Shown here: one piece after another, positions 26,968 through 36,187 of the stretch
How the letters are laid out: each line of letters opens with the position of its first letter
Position numbering within the stretch: the stretch's first letter is position 1
DNA from: Ferrimonas aestuarii
GTDB taxonomy: Bacteria > Pseudomonadota > Gammaproteobacteria > Enterobacterales > Shewanellaceae
Length of the DNA stretch: 64,000 bases
Direction of reading: 5' to 3'
Assembly (NCBI RefSeq): GCF_005116665.1
Contig: NZ_SWCJ01000001.1
Span: 496,001 to 560,000 of the forward strand
Notes under the pieces: model-generated
Seen by the model: the letters and a program-made list of their open reading frames with translations, nothing else
What the model was told of the DNA's origin: nothing
The model's database searches: none
Position numbers and translations under genes: made by a program

Positions 26968-27315
26968 TTAGCTCTGTACCAGAGTTTGGCACTGCTGTTT
27001 GTATTGGTTCATCAGCGGTCCGATGGAGCCTGGATTGGGCAACATCCCTTGTTGGCGAGAGGTCTCTTCGCTAAGCATCTCATCAAACTCGTCGCCAACC
27101 TCCTCTTGAGCCATTTGAAAGGCCAGCTTCTTCGCCAGTTGCAGACGAATGATTACCTGCTTCATTTGCGGGGCATTGAGCTTACCTAGGGCGGTTGTGG
27201 CAATGTCGTAATAGGCGGCGCACTGCACCGTCATCGGTGGCGGTCCCTTGTCACCGGAACAGCCCCCAAGGGCGAGAAGGGCAGAGACTAGGGCGATCTG
27301 AGTCAGTTTGACCAT
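26968..27315 (-). CDS. Small lipoprotein of unknown function
   Basis: 115 residues. Lipobox LGGC follows a short signal (MVKLTQIALVSALLALGGC). The mature protein is mostly helical with two Cys (CAAYY near residue 32 and QQCQ near 109) that could pair. No domain recognised. It is convergent with the CatB-type gene and sits behind sstT on the same strand, but the sstT terminator lies between them. Confidence 0.65.
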   Translation of the reverse strand: MVKLTQIALVSALLALGGCSGDKGPPPMTVQCAAYYDIATTALGKLNAPQMKQVIIRLQLAKKLAFQMAQEEVGDEFDEMLSEETSRQQGMLPNPGSIGPLMNQYKQQCQTLVQS

Positions 27316-27401
27316 TCAAACTCCATGTAAGAAATGGGAAATCACTGTTATTCACGGTAACCCAGCTAGGGGGATTACGCAATCTGCCCAATTTAGAGAA
27401 T

Positions 27402-27427
27402 AAAAAGCCCGGCGCAGTGCCGGGCTT
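27402..27427 (-). terminator. Terminator of sstT
   Basis: 9-bp stem AAGCCCGGC/GCCGGGCTT with loop GCAGT and a T-run on the minus strand, 26 bp after the sstT stop. Confidence 0.85.
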
Positions 27428-27452
27428 GATTGTTTAGGGCTAAGACCGTGTT

Positions 27453-28673
27453 CTAGTCTTGCTCTTTCTCGGCCGCTTTACAGGCGGCGGCAGTAAAGAT
27501 CACGTCGGTGGAGCTGTTCAGCGCAGTTTCGGCGGAGTCTTGAACCACACCGATGATAAAGCCAACGGCGACTACCTGCATGGCGATGTCATTGGAGATG
27601 CCGAACAGGCTGCAAGCCAGTGGGATCAGCAGCAGGGAACCACCGGCGACGCCGGAGGCACCACAGGCGGAAACCGCGGCCACAATGCTAAGCAGCAGTG
27701 CGGTTAGGATGTCTACTTCTACGCCCATGGTGTGCACCGCCGCTAGGGTGAGCACAGTGATGGTGATCGCTGCGCCGCCCATGTTGATAGTGGCACCCAG
27801 AGGGATAGACACTGAATAGGTATCCTCGTGCAGATCGAGACGCTTACACAGGTCAAGGTTAACTGGAACGTTAGCGGCAGAGCTGCGGGTAAAGAAGGCG
27901 GTTACGCCGCTTTCACGCAAACATTTCAGCACCAATGGGTATGGGTTCTCATGGGTCTTGATGAACACCATCGCTGGGTTCACCACCAGAGCGATAAACG
28001 CCATGGCACCTAGCAGTACGAGCAGTAACTGACTGTAGCCGGCCAGTGCACTAAAACCAGTTTCGGCAATGGTGTTGGAGACTAAGCCAAAGATACCAAT
28101 GGGCGCAAAGCGGATCACCACTTTAACGATGCTGGTGATGCCGTGAGACAGGTCTTGGAATACTTGCTTAGTGGCGTCGGTGGCTTTGTGCAGCACCAAG
28201 CCCAGAGCCACAGCCCAAGCCAAGATGCCGATGAAGTTACCGGTCATCAGCGCGTTGATTGGGTTGTCGACAATCTTAAACAGCAGGGTGTTTAAGACTT
28301 CGGCGATGCCCTCAGGCGGCGTTACGGTGGCGTTATTGGTCACCAGCGCCAGCGAGGTTGGGAACATAAAGCTGGCGACCACCGCGGTCAGAGAGGCGGC
28401 GAAGGTACCAATCAGATACAGAGTAATGATTGGGCGCATGTTGGTGTGTTCGCCACGCTTTTGGTTGGCAATGGACGCTGCGACCAGTACGAATACCAAA
28501 ATTGGGGCTACCGCCTTAAGGGCGGAGACAAACAAGCCACCGAGGAAGCCGATGCTCTTGGCGGAGTCTGGGGAGACTACCGCAAGGGCAATACCGGCGA
28601 GTATGCCGATGAAAATCTGGAGAACCAGACTGCCATTGGCCAGTTTAGAGATTATTGATTGCTGAGTTTTCAT
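27453..28673 (-). CDS. sstT: Serine/threonine:Na+ symporter SstT
   Basis: 406 residues, a member of the dicarboxylate/amino acid:cation symporter family (DAACS). It begins [20 protein letters not shown] like known SstT proteins. Features include the serine-rich hairpin segment [36 protein letters not shown] (TM7 region) and the final [20 protein letters not shown]. It imports Ser and Thr with Na+ across the inner membrane. Monocistronic, with its own terminator. Full length. Confidence 0.95.
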   Translation of the reverse strand: MKTQQSIISKLANGSLVLQIFIGILAGIALAVVSPDSAKSIGFLGGLFVSALKAVAPILVFVLVAASIANQKRGEHTNMRPIITLYLIGTFAASLTAVVASFMFPTSLALVTNNATVTPPEGIAEVLNTLLFKIVDNPINALMTGNFIGILAWAVALGLVLHKATDATKQVFQDLSHGITSIVKVVIRFAPIGIFGLVSNTIAETGFSALAGYSQLLLVLLGAMAFIALVVNPAMVFIKTHENPYPLVLKCLRESGVTAFFTRSSAANVPVNLDLCKRLDLHEDTYSVSIPLGATINMGGAAITITVLTLAAVHTMGVEVDILTALLLSIVAAVSACGASGVAGGSLLLIPLACSLFGISNDIAMQVVAVGFIIGVVQDSAETALNSSTDVIFTAAACKAAEKEQD

Positions 28674-28994
28674 AATTTGCCTAGTGCATTATTTTTATAA
28701 TCGGCGGTCAAGCCACCATTAATGCGACTTTTAACAATTGTCACCGGCAGTGTCCACTGCAAATTGTCATTAGCTTGATATCGTCCCACTAATGGGCTGA
28801 TTTCTCGCCACAGGCCCGATTATCACTATGGTTGGATAGCGAAACTTTATCGACTGGTCATACTTCTTTACCCCACTTTTAACCCAATTGTGCGGCCTTG
28901 TTCTTCTGTTGCTGTTTTGGGGTTGAGTGACCAAACCGGCTTATTGGATAATGCGCTCCATTTTAATGAAGTTAGAACTCCAACTAGAGGCGCC
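28674..28994. other. Intergenic region between sstT and the methyltransferase gene
   Basis: 321 bp between divergent genes with no supported coding sequence. A TATAAT hexamer occurs near 28697 on the plus strand without a good -35. An ATG in frame upstream of the methyltransferase at 28890 exists but has no ribosome site and adds no conserved sequence. Confidence 0.4.
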
Positions 28995-29762
28995 ATGATC
29001 GACGATACCGTACTGTTTGAAGGGGAAGATCGCTTCGGTCCCATTCGTGTCACCGAGCAGCCAAGTTTGATGGGACCTTTGAGAGTGTTGGGGTTTGGCC
29101 CCGCCGATGAGCAGAGTCGGACCTTAGTCAAAAAGCCGTGGGTACTTCAGCACGAATACACTCAGGCGATGATGTTGTCATTGCTGTTTTGTACTCCCAA
29201 GCGCGCGTTGGTACTGGGCGTCGGGGGCGGCTGCTTGATCAGTGCGCTGGTCAAAGGAGTGAAAGGGATCAAGGTAACTGGGGTTGAACTGCGACCTTTG
29301 GTGACCGAGTTGGCCCATAAGTACTTCGGTTTGCCCCAGAGTAAGCGCATCGAATTGGTGCATCAAGATGCCCAAAGTTACCTCGATGAAGGTGGCCATA
29401 AGAAGGTGGATCTGGTGATGGCAGATATCTACGGTGCCGATGCGGTGGCTGAAGATCAGTTGAAAACGGACTTTGTTACTCAAGCCGCCGCTCAACTTAA
29501 AAGCAGTGGCGTACTGGTTCTCAACTGCTGGGCGGAACACCAACGTCATCCACAATTGATGGCAGCACTGGCGATCCACTTCGTGGATTGTCGCGGTGCC
29601 CTGTTAAGCAGTGGAAATTACGTCATCATAGCCAGCAAGGTTGAGGATACTCAAAGCGGCAAGCAGCTAAGAGAAAAGCTGTCCAAAATCAGCGATGTTT
29701 TGGAGGTGAACTTAGGCCACTGCTTAAGTCGACTTGAAGCCTTTGACCCGCAAAGTTTCTAA
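28995..29762 (+). CDS. Spermidine synthase-like SAM-dependent methyltransferase-fold protein
   Basis: 255 residues from MIDDTVLFEGEDRFGPIRVT, with AGAGG just before the start. The Rossmann core is of the spermine/spermidine synthase type: ALVLGVGGGCLISALVKGVK near residue 72 is the glycine-rich SAM loop, VTGVELRP has the acidic ribose-binding Glu, and DLVMADIYGAD lies at the catalytic position. The N-terminal beta domain of true SpeE is short. Related bacterial proteins of this size are annotated as spermidine synthase-like, but the reaction is not established. It lies just upstream of the four-gene SMC operon on the same strand, 137 bp away, probably by chance. Confidence 0.75.
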   Translation: MIDDTVLFEGEDRFGPIRVTEQPSLMGPLRVLGFGPADEQSRTLVKKPWVLQHEYTQAMMLSLLFCTPKRALVLGVGGGCLISALVKGVKGIKVTGVELRPLVTELAHKYFGLPQSKRIELVHQDAQSYLDEGGHKKVDLVMADIYGADAVAEDQLKTDFVTQAAAQLKSSGVLVLNCWAEHQRHPQLMAALAIHFVDCRGALLSSGNYVIIASKVEDTQSGKQLREKLSKISDVLEVNLGHCLSRLEAFDPQSF

Positions 29763-29830
29763 AACTGATCAAAACTGAATCAGTTGCATCTTTTTTCCCT
29801 GTGCCATTGGGCGTTTGGCGTGGTTTGCAG

Positions 29831-29860
29831 TTGTTTACCCTCCTACGCCTAAGGTAATCT
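29831..29860 (+). promoter_or_regulatory. Candidate promoter of the SMC/Wadjet-like operon
   Basis: TTGTTT (29831-29836) and TAATCT (29855-29860) with 18-bp spacing, 40 bp before the first gene. Each hexamer differs from consensus, so this is tentative. Confidence 0.35.
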
Positions 29861-29899
29861 ACAGGGTTCTAACCATCCCGCATTTTTTAAGGTAGCCCT

Positions 29900-32800
29900 A
29901 TGTCCGAACAGGCGTATCGACTGCGTCGTATCATCATCATCGACAGTTTCTGGAAAGGCAGAGTAAACGAAATCGTCTTTGATGGTCACACCCAGTTGGA
30001 GGGCACCAACGGCGCCGGTAAAACCTCGCTGATGCGTTTGTTGCCGCTGTTCTATGGCATGCGTCCCGGTGACATTGTCAGTAAGGTGGATCAAGCGAAA
30101 AACTTCGTTGATTACTATCTGCCGCGAGAGTCGAGCATGCTGGTGTATGAGTATGAGCGAGTGGACGCTTACCAACAGCAGACCTGCTGTATGGTCGCCA
30201 GTAGCACCACCGGTCGTACCATTCAGTACAAGCTTATCGATGCGCCGTATCAGCAGGATCACTTTATTGGCAGCGATCACCGCCCTTACAAGATGGCGGA
30301 GATTGAGCGCAACTACGGCCGCAACTGTTTTAAATCCAACTACCTTAATGTCGCCAAATACCGTCAGGTCATTCAGAACCTGAGGGAAGGGCGGACCAGC
30401 AGTGACGTGCGCGAACTGCAAAGGCGTTTCGCATTCAGCCAAAACCCGATGCCCCATGTGGATCGGGTGATCAACGGCACCATCGAAAAGAACCTTGATT
30501 TCGATGCGGTGAAGAAGATGCTGGTGGCCATCACCGCCGATTACCTGGCGCGGGGTCAGGGCGGCGACCATCGCGAGCCGATGCAGCTCAATAAAGATGA
30601 GATCGGCAGCTGGCTTTCGGACATTCAGGCCAGCCGCGAAGTGCATGGCATTGCGGAAAAAATTGCTCGCTGGCAGCGAGAGTTCACCGAACTGGAACAG
30701 CATCTGGTGCAACTGAGTCATCTGCTGGCGCTACTGAAAACTCAGCAAGTGGCACTCGATGATCAGCAGCAGCAGCAAGATGCCGCCATCAAGGTCATTC
30801 GAGCCAATTTGAAACAGCTCAAGACCGATTTTAATCTGCACCGTGATGAGTTGCAGGAGCAATTGACGCTGGCCAAAGACGATTTGAAGGCCAAGCAGCA
30901 AGAGTGCGATCGTCTGGACGACCAAAAGGCCGATTTCGATGAGGACGATGCCGCCTCTTATCAGCTTAAAGCCGATGAGAAACAGCGCTTTACCGCAGAG
31001 CTTCAAGACGTTGAGCAGATTCTTGCTAGCCTAGAAGGCGACGTGGCCAAGATTGCCGATAAGTATCGCGACTTGCTGCACAAAACCGAACTGCAACTGT
31101 CCAAAGGCGAAGGCGAGATCAACGCTCAGTTGTCGAGCATTCGAGAGAAAGCCAGTGAACGTTTGAGCGAGATTGATGCTAAGTATCAGCAGCAGCGCCG
31201 CCAACTGGAACAAAGCCAGGATAATCGCGCGCTGGAGCTGAAAGAGCAACTGATGACCGAGCAGCATAAGCTTAAGGTCAACAGCGATGCCCGAGCTAAC
31301 CCTCAATCCGATCCAGAGCTGGAACAGGCTCTGCAGCGCTCCTCTCAGCAGCTTGCCGAAGCTCAGTCTCAGCGCAATCAGCACCTGATGGCGCTCAACC
31401 AGATTGCCAAACATCTGAGTGACCTTGAGCGTCAGCGAGATCATCAGCTGTCAACCCGAGCCAGTGAGCACAAGCGGTTACAGGAGCTACAAGCCCAGCG
31501 AGACACCCTGTCACTGCAACTGAACCCCAAGCCAGGCTCGCTTCAGCAGTTCTTGACTGAGCAAGCTGGCGTGGATAACTGGAAACAGACCATCGGATGC
31601 TTGTTGTCACCGCAGCAGTTAGCGCGTACTGACTTGAACCCAAGTTGGAGCGGCGAAGGGCTGGATAGCCTGTATGGGGTGCGACTTGATTTGGCGCCGC
31701 TGCAGCACAACAATCCGTTGGCTCGAAATGAAGCCCAATTGCAGGAGCAGCTGGCGGAACTTGATCAACAGGTCGAAGCCTGTCAGCAGCTTAACGAGCA
31801 GCAAGACCAACTGCTTAAAGAGATGGGCAATACCATCGCCGAACAGCAGCAGAAGCAGTCGAGCGCACAACAGCAGGAGGGACGTTTTGCCAGTCAAATC
31901 GACCAACTGCAACAGCAGTTGGAGCGTCAACAGCGTCTGCGCGACGACAGCGTGAAACAGAAGCTGGCGGAGCTGGATCAGGAAGCGCAGCAGCTGCGCA
32001 AGCGCATCGAGCAACTGCAACATCAGCAGACAGAGCAAGCGGAGCAAGCCCAAGAGCAGCAGCATGAGCTGCACAATCTATCGATGGAAGCTCGAGCAGA
32101 CGTCGAAACCGATCGTGACAGTCAGATGGACACGCTGCGTGAGCAACTGCTTACTCTTCAGGAAACCTGCTCAGAGCGCCGCCGCGACTATAAACGTCAG
32201 CAAAAACAAGCGCTAGAGCAGGTGGATCCCGATGGCGAAATTGAACGTCGCCACCAGCAGCGTAAAGCGTTAAACGCCAAGCTACTTCGCTGTACCGAAT
32301 TCCAGCAGAAAGCCAATGACTACCGCTTCTTCATTGAGCAGCAGTTTTGCCATCGAGAACAGTTGGGTCAGCAGCTTATGGATCTGCAGCAGCAGGTGTC
32401 TCAGTTGGACAACGCCCAGAGCAAACTCAAAGCGGATTTTGATGCCGATTATGGCAAGCAAGATAACGAACTGGGCAAACTGAAAGAGAAGCTGGAGCGC
32501 ACCGTTGAGTTGCTGGAGCATCTGGCTCGAGCGGCGGCCAGCTGTGACGCTTTAGAGCTGGAAGCGGCCATCGACCCTCAGTTGCCAGAATATCAGGCTC
32601 AGCTGTTGCCGGAATTCGTTAAGCAAAATCAGCAGAAATTTAGCCAGTTGGAGAAGAGTCTCAATCGCGAGATCAACAATTTCTCTAGCACGTTACGCAC
32701 TAAGCATGGCAAGAGTAGCCTGTATGAGTCCTGGGTGAAGTTGGTTGCGGATAACGATCACTATCAGGGCAGCGAGGCGGTGCTTAAGTACCGCGATCCC

Positions 32801-33610
32801 ATTGGCGATCTGCTGGCCAGTGCCGGTCAGCTTAAGGCGTCAACGAGCCTATTGATTCAGACCAATGCCCAGATGATCAATGAGTTCTATCAGCATCTGG
32901 AGAACTTTGATCGCCGCATTAAGGGCGTTGGGCGCCGGCTGTCTGAGCGCGTCACCGCCTTGGCTCAGTTTGAAGCCTTCGCCGAGATCAGCGTTGGTAC
33001 CGTCACCAAGCTGGATCAGCTCGAATACTGGAGCCCTCTGAAAAGCTTCTCCGAGCGCTATGAGATGTGCAAAGACAAACTGCAAGACATCAACAGTGAC
33101 ATCCCTGAAGAGCTTATTGAGGCGATGCAGTCACTGGCTCGGGTGCTGCCTTCGGAAGGGGTACAGCTGGAGCACAATGACCTGTTTGATTTGGAGTTTG
33201 TGATTACCGAGAAGGGGCAAGTGAAGCGGGCGCGCAATGCCAGACAGTTGAAAAAGGTCAGCTCCACCGGGTTGTCCTACCTGGCGATGCTATCGCTGTT
33301 TGCCGGGTTGTTGGCGATGCTTCGTGGTGACAGCAAGTACCCAAGTTCCATCATCTTACCGGTGGATGAGTTGGGTGAATTAGCGGCGGAGAACATTAAG
33401 TTGCTGCTGACCATGTTTGATGACAACGCCATTCAGATTTTGTCGGCGTCACCGGCCACGGATCGTCAGGTACTGGCGCTGTATCGAAACCACTACAAGC
33501 TCAAAGACAGTAAGATCTATCAGGCGTACGTGCCGATGTCGAAACTGGAGCAGTTGATGGCGGCTCGGGCCGAGGCCAAACACAATCAAGAGGCAGCTTC
33601 CCATGTTTAA
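29900..33610 (+). CDS. jetC: SMC-type ATPase, MukB/MksB/JetC-like
   Basis: 1236 residues. The ATPase head is split between the ends: Walker A GTNGAGKT at residues 35-42, the ABC signature region SSTGLSYLAML near 1115, and Walker B IILPVDELGEL near 1152-1160 with Asp1156/Glu1157. Between them are two very long Gln/Glu/Leu-rich coiled-coil arms (about 240-530 and 610-1000) broken by a small globular segment at about 540-605, the likely hinge. This is the architecture of MukB, MksB and Wadjet JetC, which extrude DNA loops as dimers. Its stop overlaps the next gene by 8 bp. Gene order differs from known mks/jet operons, where the SMC gene is third. It is clearly a condensin-like SMC; the exact subfamily (chromosomal Mks versus defence Wadjet) is inferred from the Toprim partner. 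Confidence 0.85.
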   Translation: MSEQAYRLRRIIIIDSFWKGRVNEIVFDGHTQLEGTNGAGKTSLMRLLPLFYGMRPGDIVSKVDQAKNFVDYYLPRESSMLVYEYERVDAYQQQTCCMVASSTTGRTIQYKLIDAPYQQDHFIGSDHRPYKMAEIERNYGRNCFKSNYLNVAKYRQVIQNLREGRTSSDVRELQRRFAFSQNPMPHVDRVINGTIEKNLDFDAVKKMLVAITADYLARGQGGDHREPMQLNKDEIGSWLSDIQASREVHGIAEKIARWQREFTELEQHLVQLSHLLALLKTQQVALDDQQQQQDAAIKVIRANLKQLKTDFNLHRDELQEQLTLAKDDLKAKQQECDRLDDQKADFDEDDAASYQLKADEKQRFTAELQDVEQILASLEGDVAKIADKYRDLLHKTELQLSKGEGEINAQLSSIREKASERLSEIDAKYQQQRRQLEQSQDNRALELKEQLMTEQHKLKVNSDARANPQSDPELEQALQRSSQQLAEAQSQRNQHLMALNQIAKHLSDLERQRDHQLSTRASEHKRLQELQAQRDTLSLQLNPKPGSLQQFLTEQAGVDNWKQTIGCLLSPQQLARTDLNPSWSGEGLDSLYGVRLDLAPLQHNNPLARNEAQLQEQLAELDQQVEACQQLNEQQDQLLKEMGNTIAEQQQKQSSAQQQEGRFASQIDQLQQQLERQQRLRDDSVKQKLAELDQEAQQLRKRIEQLQHQQTEQAEQAQEQQHELHNLSMEARADVETDRDSQMDTLREQLLTLQETCSERRRDYKRQQKQALEQVDPDGEIERRHQQRKALNAKLLRCTEFQQKANDYRFFIEQQFCHREQLGQQLMDLQQQVSQLDNAQSKLKADFDADYGKQDNELGKLKEKLERTVELLEHLARAAASCDALELEAAIDPQLPEYQAQLLPEFVKQNQQKFSQLEKSLNREINNFSSTLRTKHGKSSLYESWVKLVADNDHYQGSEAVLKYRDPIGDLLASAGQLKASTSLLIQTNAQMINEFYQHLENFDRRIKGVGRRLSERVTALAQFEAFAEISVGTVTKLDQLEYWSPLKSFSERYEMCKDKLQDINSDIPEELIEAMQSLARVLPSEGVQLEHNDLFDLEFVITEKGQVKRARNARQLKKVSSTGLSYLAMLSLFAGLLAMLRGDSKYPSSIILPVDELGELAAENIKLLLTMFDDNAIQILSASPATDRQVLALYRNHYKLKDSKIYQAYVPMSKLEQLMAARAEAKHNQEAASHV

Positions 33611-34229
33611 GCACACCGTTGAAAAGCTCCTGGCAGGGGAAGTGATCTGCCAAACCGCATTTAATGATGAGTTTGAGTACCTACAACTGGAGGCCAATCG
33701 AGCTCGAGTGGATGAGTTTCTGCAGCAGCTTGAGCGCAGCCTGACTCACTTTGAAACCGCCGACGCTTTTTACTGCACCTACAACAGCGTTGATGATAGC
33801 AACCGAAAGAAGATAAGCGAGCTGTTCAGCAGCATGCGCAGCCATTTTCGCCCTCTGGTGGAGTGGCTAGATATGTTACTCCAAGCCACCGGCAGCGATG
33901 CTCCGCTGCGGGCGAAAGACAGCATCAAGTTTACCTCGCTGCTGGAAGCCTTTGAGCATGACCAAACTTTGGCTGAGCAGCTGCGCCGCCTTACCAATAT
34001 GGTGCCGTTTAAAACCACCAAGGTGGAGCTGCGAGATCAGTTGGGCACCGTGTTTCAGCGTCTGGAGGAGATGGGGTACTTGGTACGTCATGCTCAAGGC
34101 AGCAACAGCTATTACGCCACGGCGCGCTTTGACCTTATCTATCTGCTCATTGAGTTCTTAAACGACAGTGAAAAGCTGGAGCTACCGGAAGTGCAGCCGG
34201 AAGATCCTCAAGCGGAGCTGCTGCTGTAA
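33603..34229 (+). CDS. jetB: MukE/MksE/JetB-like condensin subunit
   Basis: 208 residues, size and composition of MksE/JetB. Mostly helical, with a probable winged-helix C-terminal part (LRDQLGTVFQRLEEMGYLVRHAQ near residue 141, then YYATARFDLIYLLIEFL). In MukBEF-type complexes this subunit dimerises and binds the kleisin and DNA. The ATG lies inside the end of the SMC gene, and its stop overlaps the next start by one base (TAATG), so the operon is translationally coupled. Assignment rests on position, size and partners more than on strong motifs. Confidence 0.7.
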   Translation: MFKHTVEKLLAGEVICQTAFNDEFEYLQLEANRARVDEFLQQLERSLTHFETADAFYCTYNSVDDSNRKKISELFSSMRSHFRPLVEWLDMLLQATGSDAPLRAKDSIKFTSLLEAFEHDQTLAEQLRRLTNMVPFKTTKVELRDQLGTVFQRLEEMGYLVRHAQGSNSYYATARFDLIYLLIEFLNDSEKLELPEVQPEDPQAELLL

Positions 34230-35467
34230 TGGGGCTGTACGACCGCGACCAAGTTGCCAAGCTGCTAAGGCAGATTGGTCAAGCCGATGAGCTGCTGAGC
34301 GCCGCCTATGTGGATGGCAGCATCAGCAGCCGCAGTGACAACGACAGTCAGCTTCGAGCCTTGCACAAGGCAAAACTGCTGCGGCCAGAGGAGGAGCTGG
34401 GAGATTATCGGCTGACCTCGGATCTTAAGCGCCTACTCAATAAGTTACTGCGTCATCAAAGCAGCTATCGCCAGCTTACCGACATGGGTAAGGTGATGGA
34501 TGCCCTTGAAGATGCAGGTCGAGACTATGAAGAGTCCTACAAAGCAGAGCAGTGGGACGACGCCGAGCACTACCTCGACCAGTTTGACGACTTGGCTTAT
34601 GAGGCCAGAGACAGCCTCAACACCAGCTTGGATAACATGCATTACGCTATCTCTAGCCAGTTTGGTTTTGTGGCCACCTTGAATGCCAAGGTGCGCGAAA
34701 ACGAAAAAGCCTTGGCCTATGCGCAAAAGCTGCTCAATGAGCTGCAGCAGATTGAACCGGAGATCTGCTATGACTGGATCTTCGATGCGGCACCCACGGA
34801 GTTTGCGCGCAAGGTGACTGGCTTTGTGCGCTGGTATCGAGACGCCCTAAAGCGCTTGGCCCACGTGATCGACAAGATGCGTCAAAGCTTGTTCCGGTTG
34901 CGTCGTCAGGTGAAACAAGCCAACCAGCTTAAAGGAATGGCGCGGTTTCTGCGTCAGCACCCTGAGTATCAGCTCAGCGAGGAGCTGCCTTTCAGTGACA
35001 ACCTTCCCCAAGCCTTAAAGTTGTCACCGCCACTGACCACCGCTGGACACCCTGATGTGCGCAGCAGTGCCCAAGAGGAATCTCTGGTTGCTATCGTTCA
35101 GCACCTTCGTAAGCTCAGTCAGGCCGCTCCTGAAGCTCGAGGCCGCGACGGCGTCGAGGTGGAATCCGAGGCGCTGGAGATTTTGGGCTACATCAGCGAC
35201 TGGGCCTTGGATGAGGTGGAGCGCTATTTTGAACAGGCGCTAGAGACCCCTCTGAGTGCCTTGGCATTTTGGCAGCAGCAACAGAGCCGTTGGCTGGAAC
35301 AAGGCTGGGAGCTGCCGCCACAAGCCTGGATTGAGCTGGTGTTTGGTTACTACTGCAGCTTGAGTATCGATTTGCAGCGCAGCCTAGATCTCGAGCTGGA
35401 AGAGGCGCTGGTGGATGGCACCAACAACAACTTCACCTACAGCAACATTACCGTGGGATTTCGCTAA
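34229..35467 (+). CDS. jetA: MukF/MksF/JetA-like kleisin subunit
   Basis: 412 residues. The N-terminal part looks like a winged helix (LRALHKAKLLRPEEELGDYRLT), followed by long helices (about 75-290) and an acidic C-terminal region, the layout of MukF-type kleisins that bridge the SMC heads. It starts in the TAATG junction with the MksE-like gene and ends directly at the GTG of the Toprim gene. I found no diagnostic motif, so identity depends on its place between the MksE-like and Toprim genes. Known MksF/JetA proteins are of similar or slightly greater length. Confidence 0.65.
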   Translation: MGLYDRDQVAKLLRQIGQADELLSAAYVDGSISSRSDNDSQLRALHKAKLLRPEEELGDYRLTSDLKRLLNKLLRHQSSYRQLTDMGKVMDALEDAGRDYEESYKAEQWDDAEHYLDQFDDLAYEARDSLNTSLDNMHYAISSQFGFVATLNAKVRENEKALAYAQKLLNELQQIEPEICYDWIFDAAPTEFARKVTGFVRWYRDALKRLAHVIDKMRQSLFRLRRQVKQANQLKGMARFLRQHPEYQLSEELPFSDNLPQALKLSPPLTTAGHPDVRSSAQEESLVAIVQHLRKLSQAAPEARGRDGVEVESEALEILGYISDWALDEVERYFEQALETPLSALAFWQQQQSRWLEQGWELPPQAWIELVFGYYCSLSIDLQRSLDLELEEALVDGTNNNFTYSNITVGFR

Positions 35468-36130
35468 GTGAGCATACAGCCTGAGACTCGCATTGATTGG
35501 GCCAACACCCACAACAATGAGAAAGAGGGCGATCAGGCGGTGCGTAAATACTGGCTTCAGTGCCGAGCCATAGGCGAGCTTAAACTCAATGGCGAGCAGC
35601 TCCCAAAGCTGCCGAAAGGCAGTGCAGGCTTGTTGCTGGATTGGCGTGAAATCCACTCCATTGAGCACCCTGTGGTTGTGATGGTGGAAAACCTCAGCGT
35701 CATGGCTGCCCTTGAGCAGATTCATTGGCCTCAAAGTTTGCAACACGCTCTGTTTGTGTTCCGGGGCGATGCTCGGGATGTGCAAACGTCGTCGGCCTAT
35801 CATTTTTGCAGGCAGCTAAAGTGTCCCGTTGTCGCCTTCGCTGATTTTGACCCTAAAGGCGTTGAGATTGCCTTAACCTGTGGCGCCGCGATGGCGCTGC
35901 TTCCTAAGCGCGAATTGTGGGATCAGATCTGCCATCCAGATTGGCAGTCGTTGATCGGACCTGAAGTCCGGTGGCAGGACCAAGAGCAATCTCGGCAGGC
36001 GCTCGCGGACCGAGCCCATAAGCCGGAGTGGGTTGATGAGGCGTTGAGGGTGATGGGAAAGCATGGCCGGACTCGAACTCAAGAGCATCTGATTGCCCAT
36101 CAAGTTCCGCTGGAGTTACTGCCGTTATAA
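35468..36130 (+). CDS. jetD: Short Toprim-domain protein, JetD/MksG-like nuclease subunit
   Basis: 220 residues, starting at a GTG directly after the preceding stop. Two Toprim signatures are intact: VVVMVENLSVM with Glu74-Asn75, and VVAFADFDPKGVEIA with Asp126 and Asp128, the metal-binding Glu/DxD set used by topoisomerase-type nucleases and by JetD. Canonical JetD/MksG is roughly 350-400 residues, with an N-terminal arm and winged-helix region before the Toprim; here only about 60 residues precede it, so that part is missing or lies in another subunit. In Wadjet this subunit cleaves circular DNA trapped by the SMC motor. The Toprim assignment is firm; nuclease activity is inference. Confidence 0.75.
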   Translation: MSIQPETRIDWANTHNNEKEGDQAVRKYWLQCRAIGELKLNGEQLPKLPKGSAGLLLDWREIHSIEHPVVVMVENLSVMAALEQIHWPQSLQHALFVFRGDARDVQTSSAYHFCRQLKCPVVAFADFDPKGVEIALTCGAAMALLPKRELWDQICHPDWQSLIGPEVRWQDQEQSRQALADRAHKPEWVDEALRVMGKHGRTRTQEHLIAHQVPLELLPL

Positions 36131-36134
36131 AAAT

Positions 36135-36164
36135 AACCCCGAAGCTGAGATTCGCTCCGGGGTT
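36135..36164. terminator. Bidirectional terminator after the Wadjet-like operon
   Basis: AACCCCG/CGGGGTT stem (36135-36141 and 36158-36164) with an inner AGC/GCT pairing. T-rich flanks on the minus strand are strong, on the plus strand weaker. It lies between convergent genes. Confidence 0.7.
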
Positions 36165-36187
36165 GTTTCGGTTTGCCCTGTTGCTGA

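Noticed and set aside
28890..28994. An upstream extension of the spermidine-synthase-like protein
   Set aside because: The extra 35 residues are not conserved-looking and the ATG at 28995 has the ribosome site.
31619..32074. Leucine-rich antisense frames inside the SMC gene
   Set aside because: They are the reverse complement of Gln/Glu/Leu-rich coiled-coil codons (CAG/CTG), a known artefact; the sense strand has clear SMC motifs at both ends.
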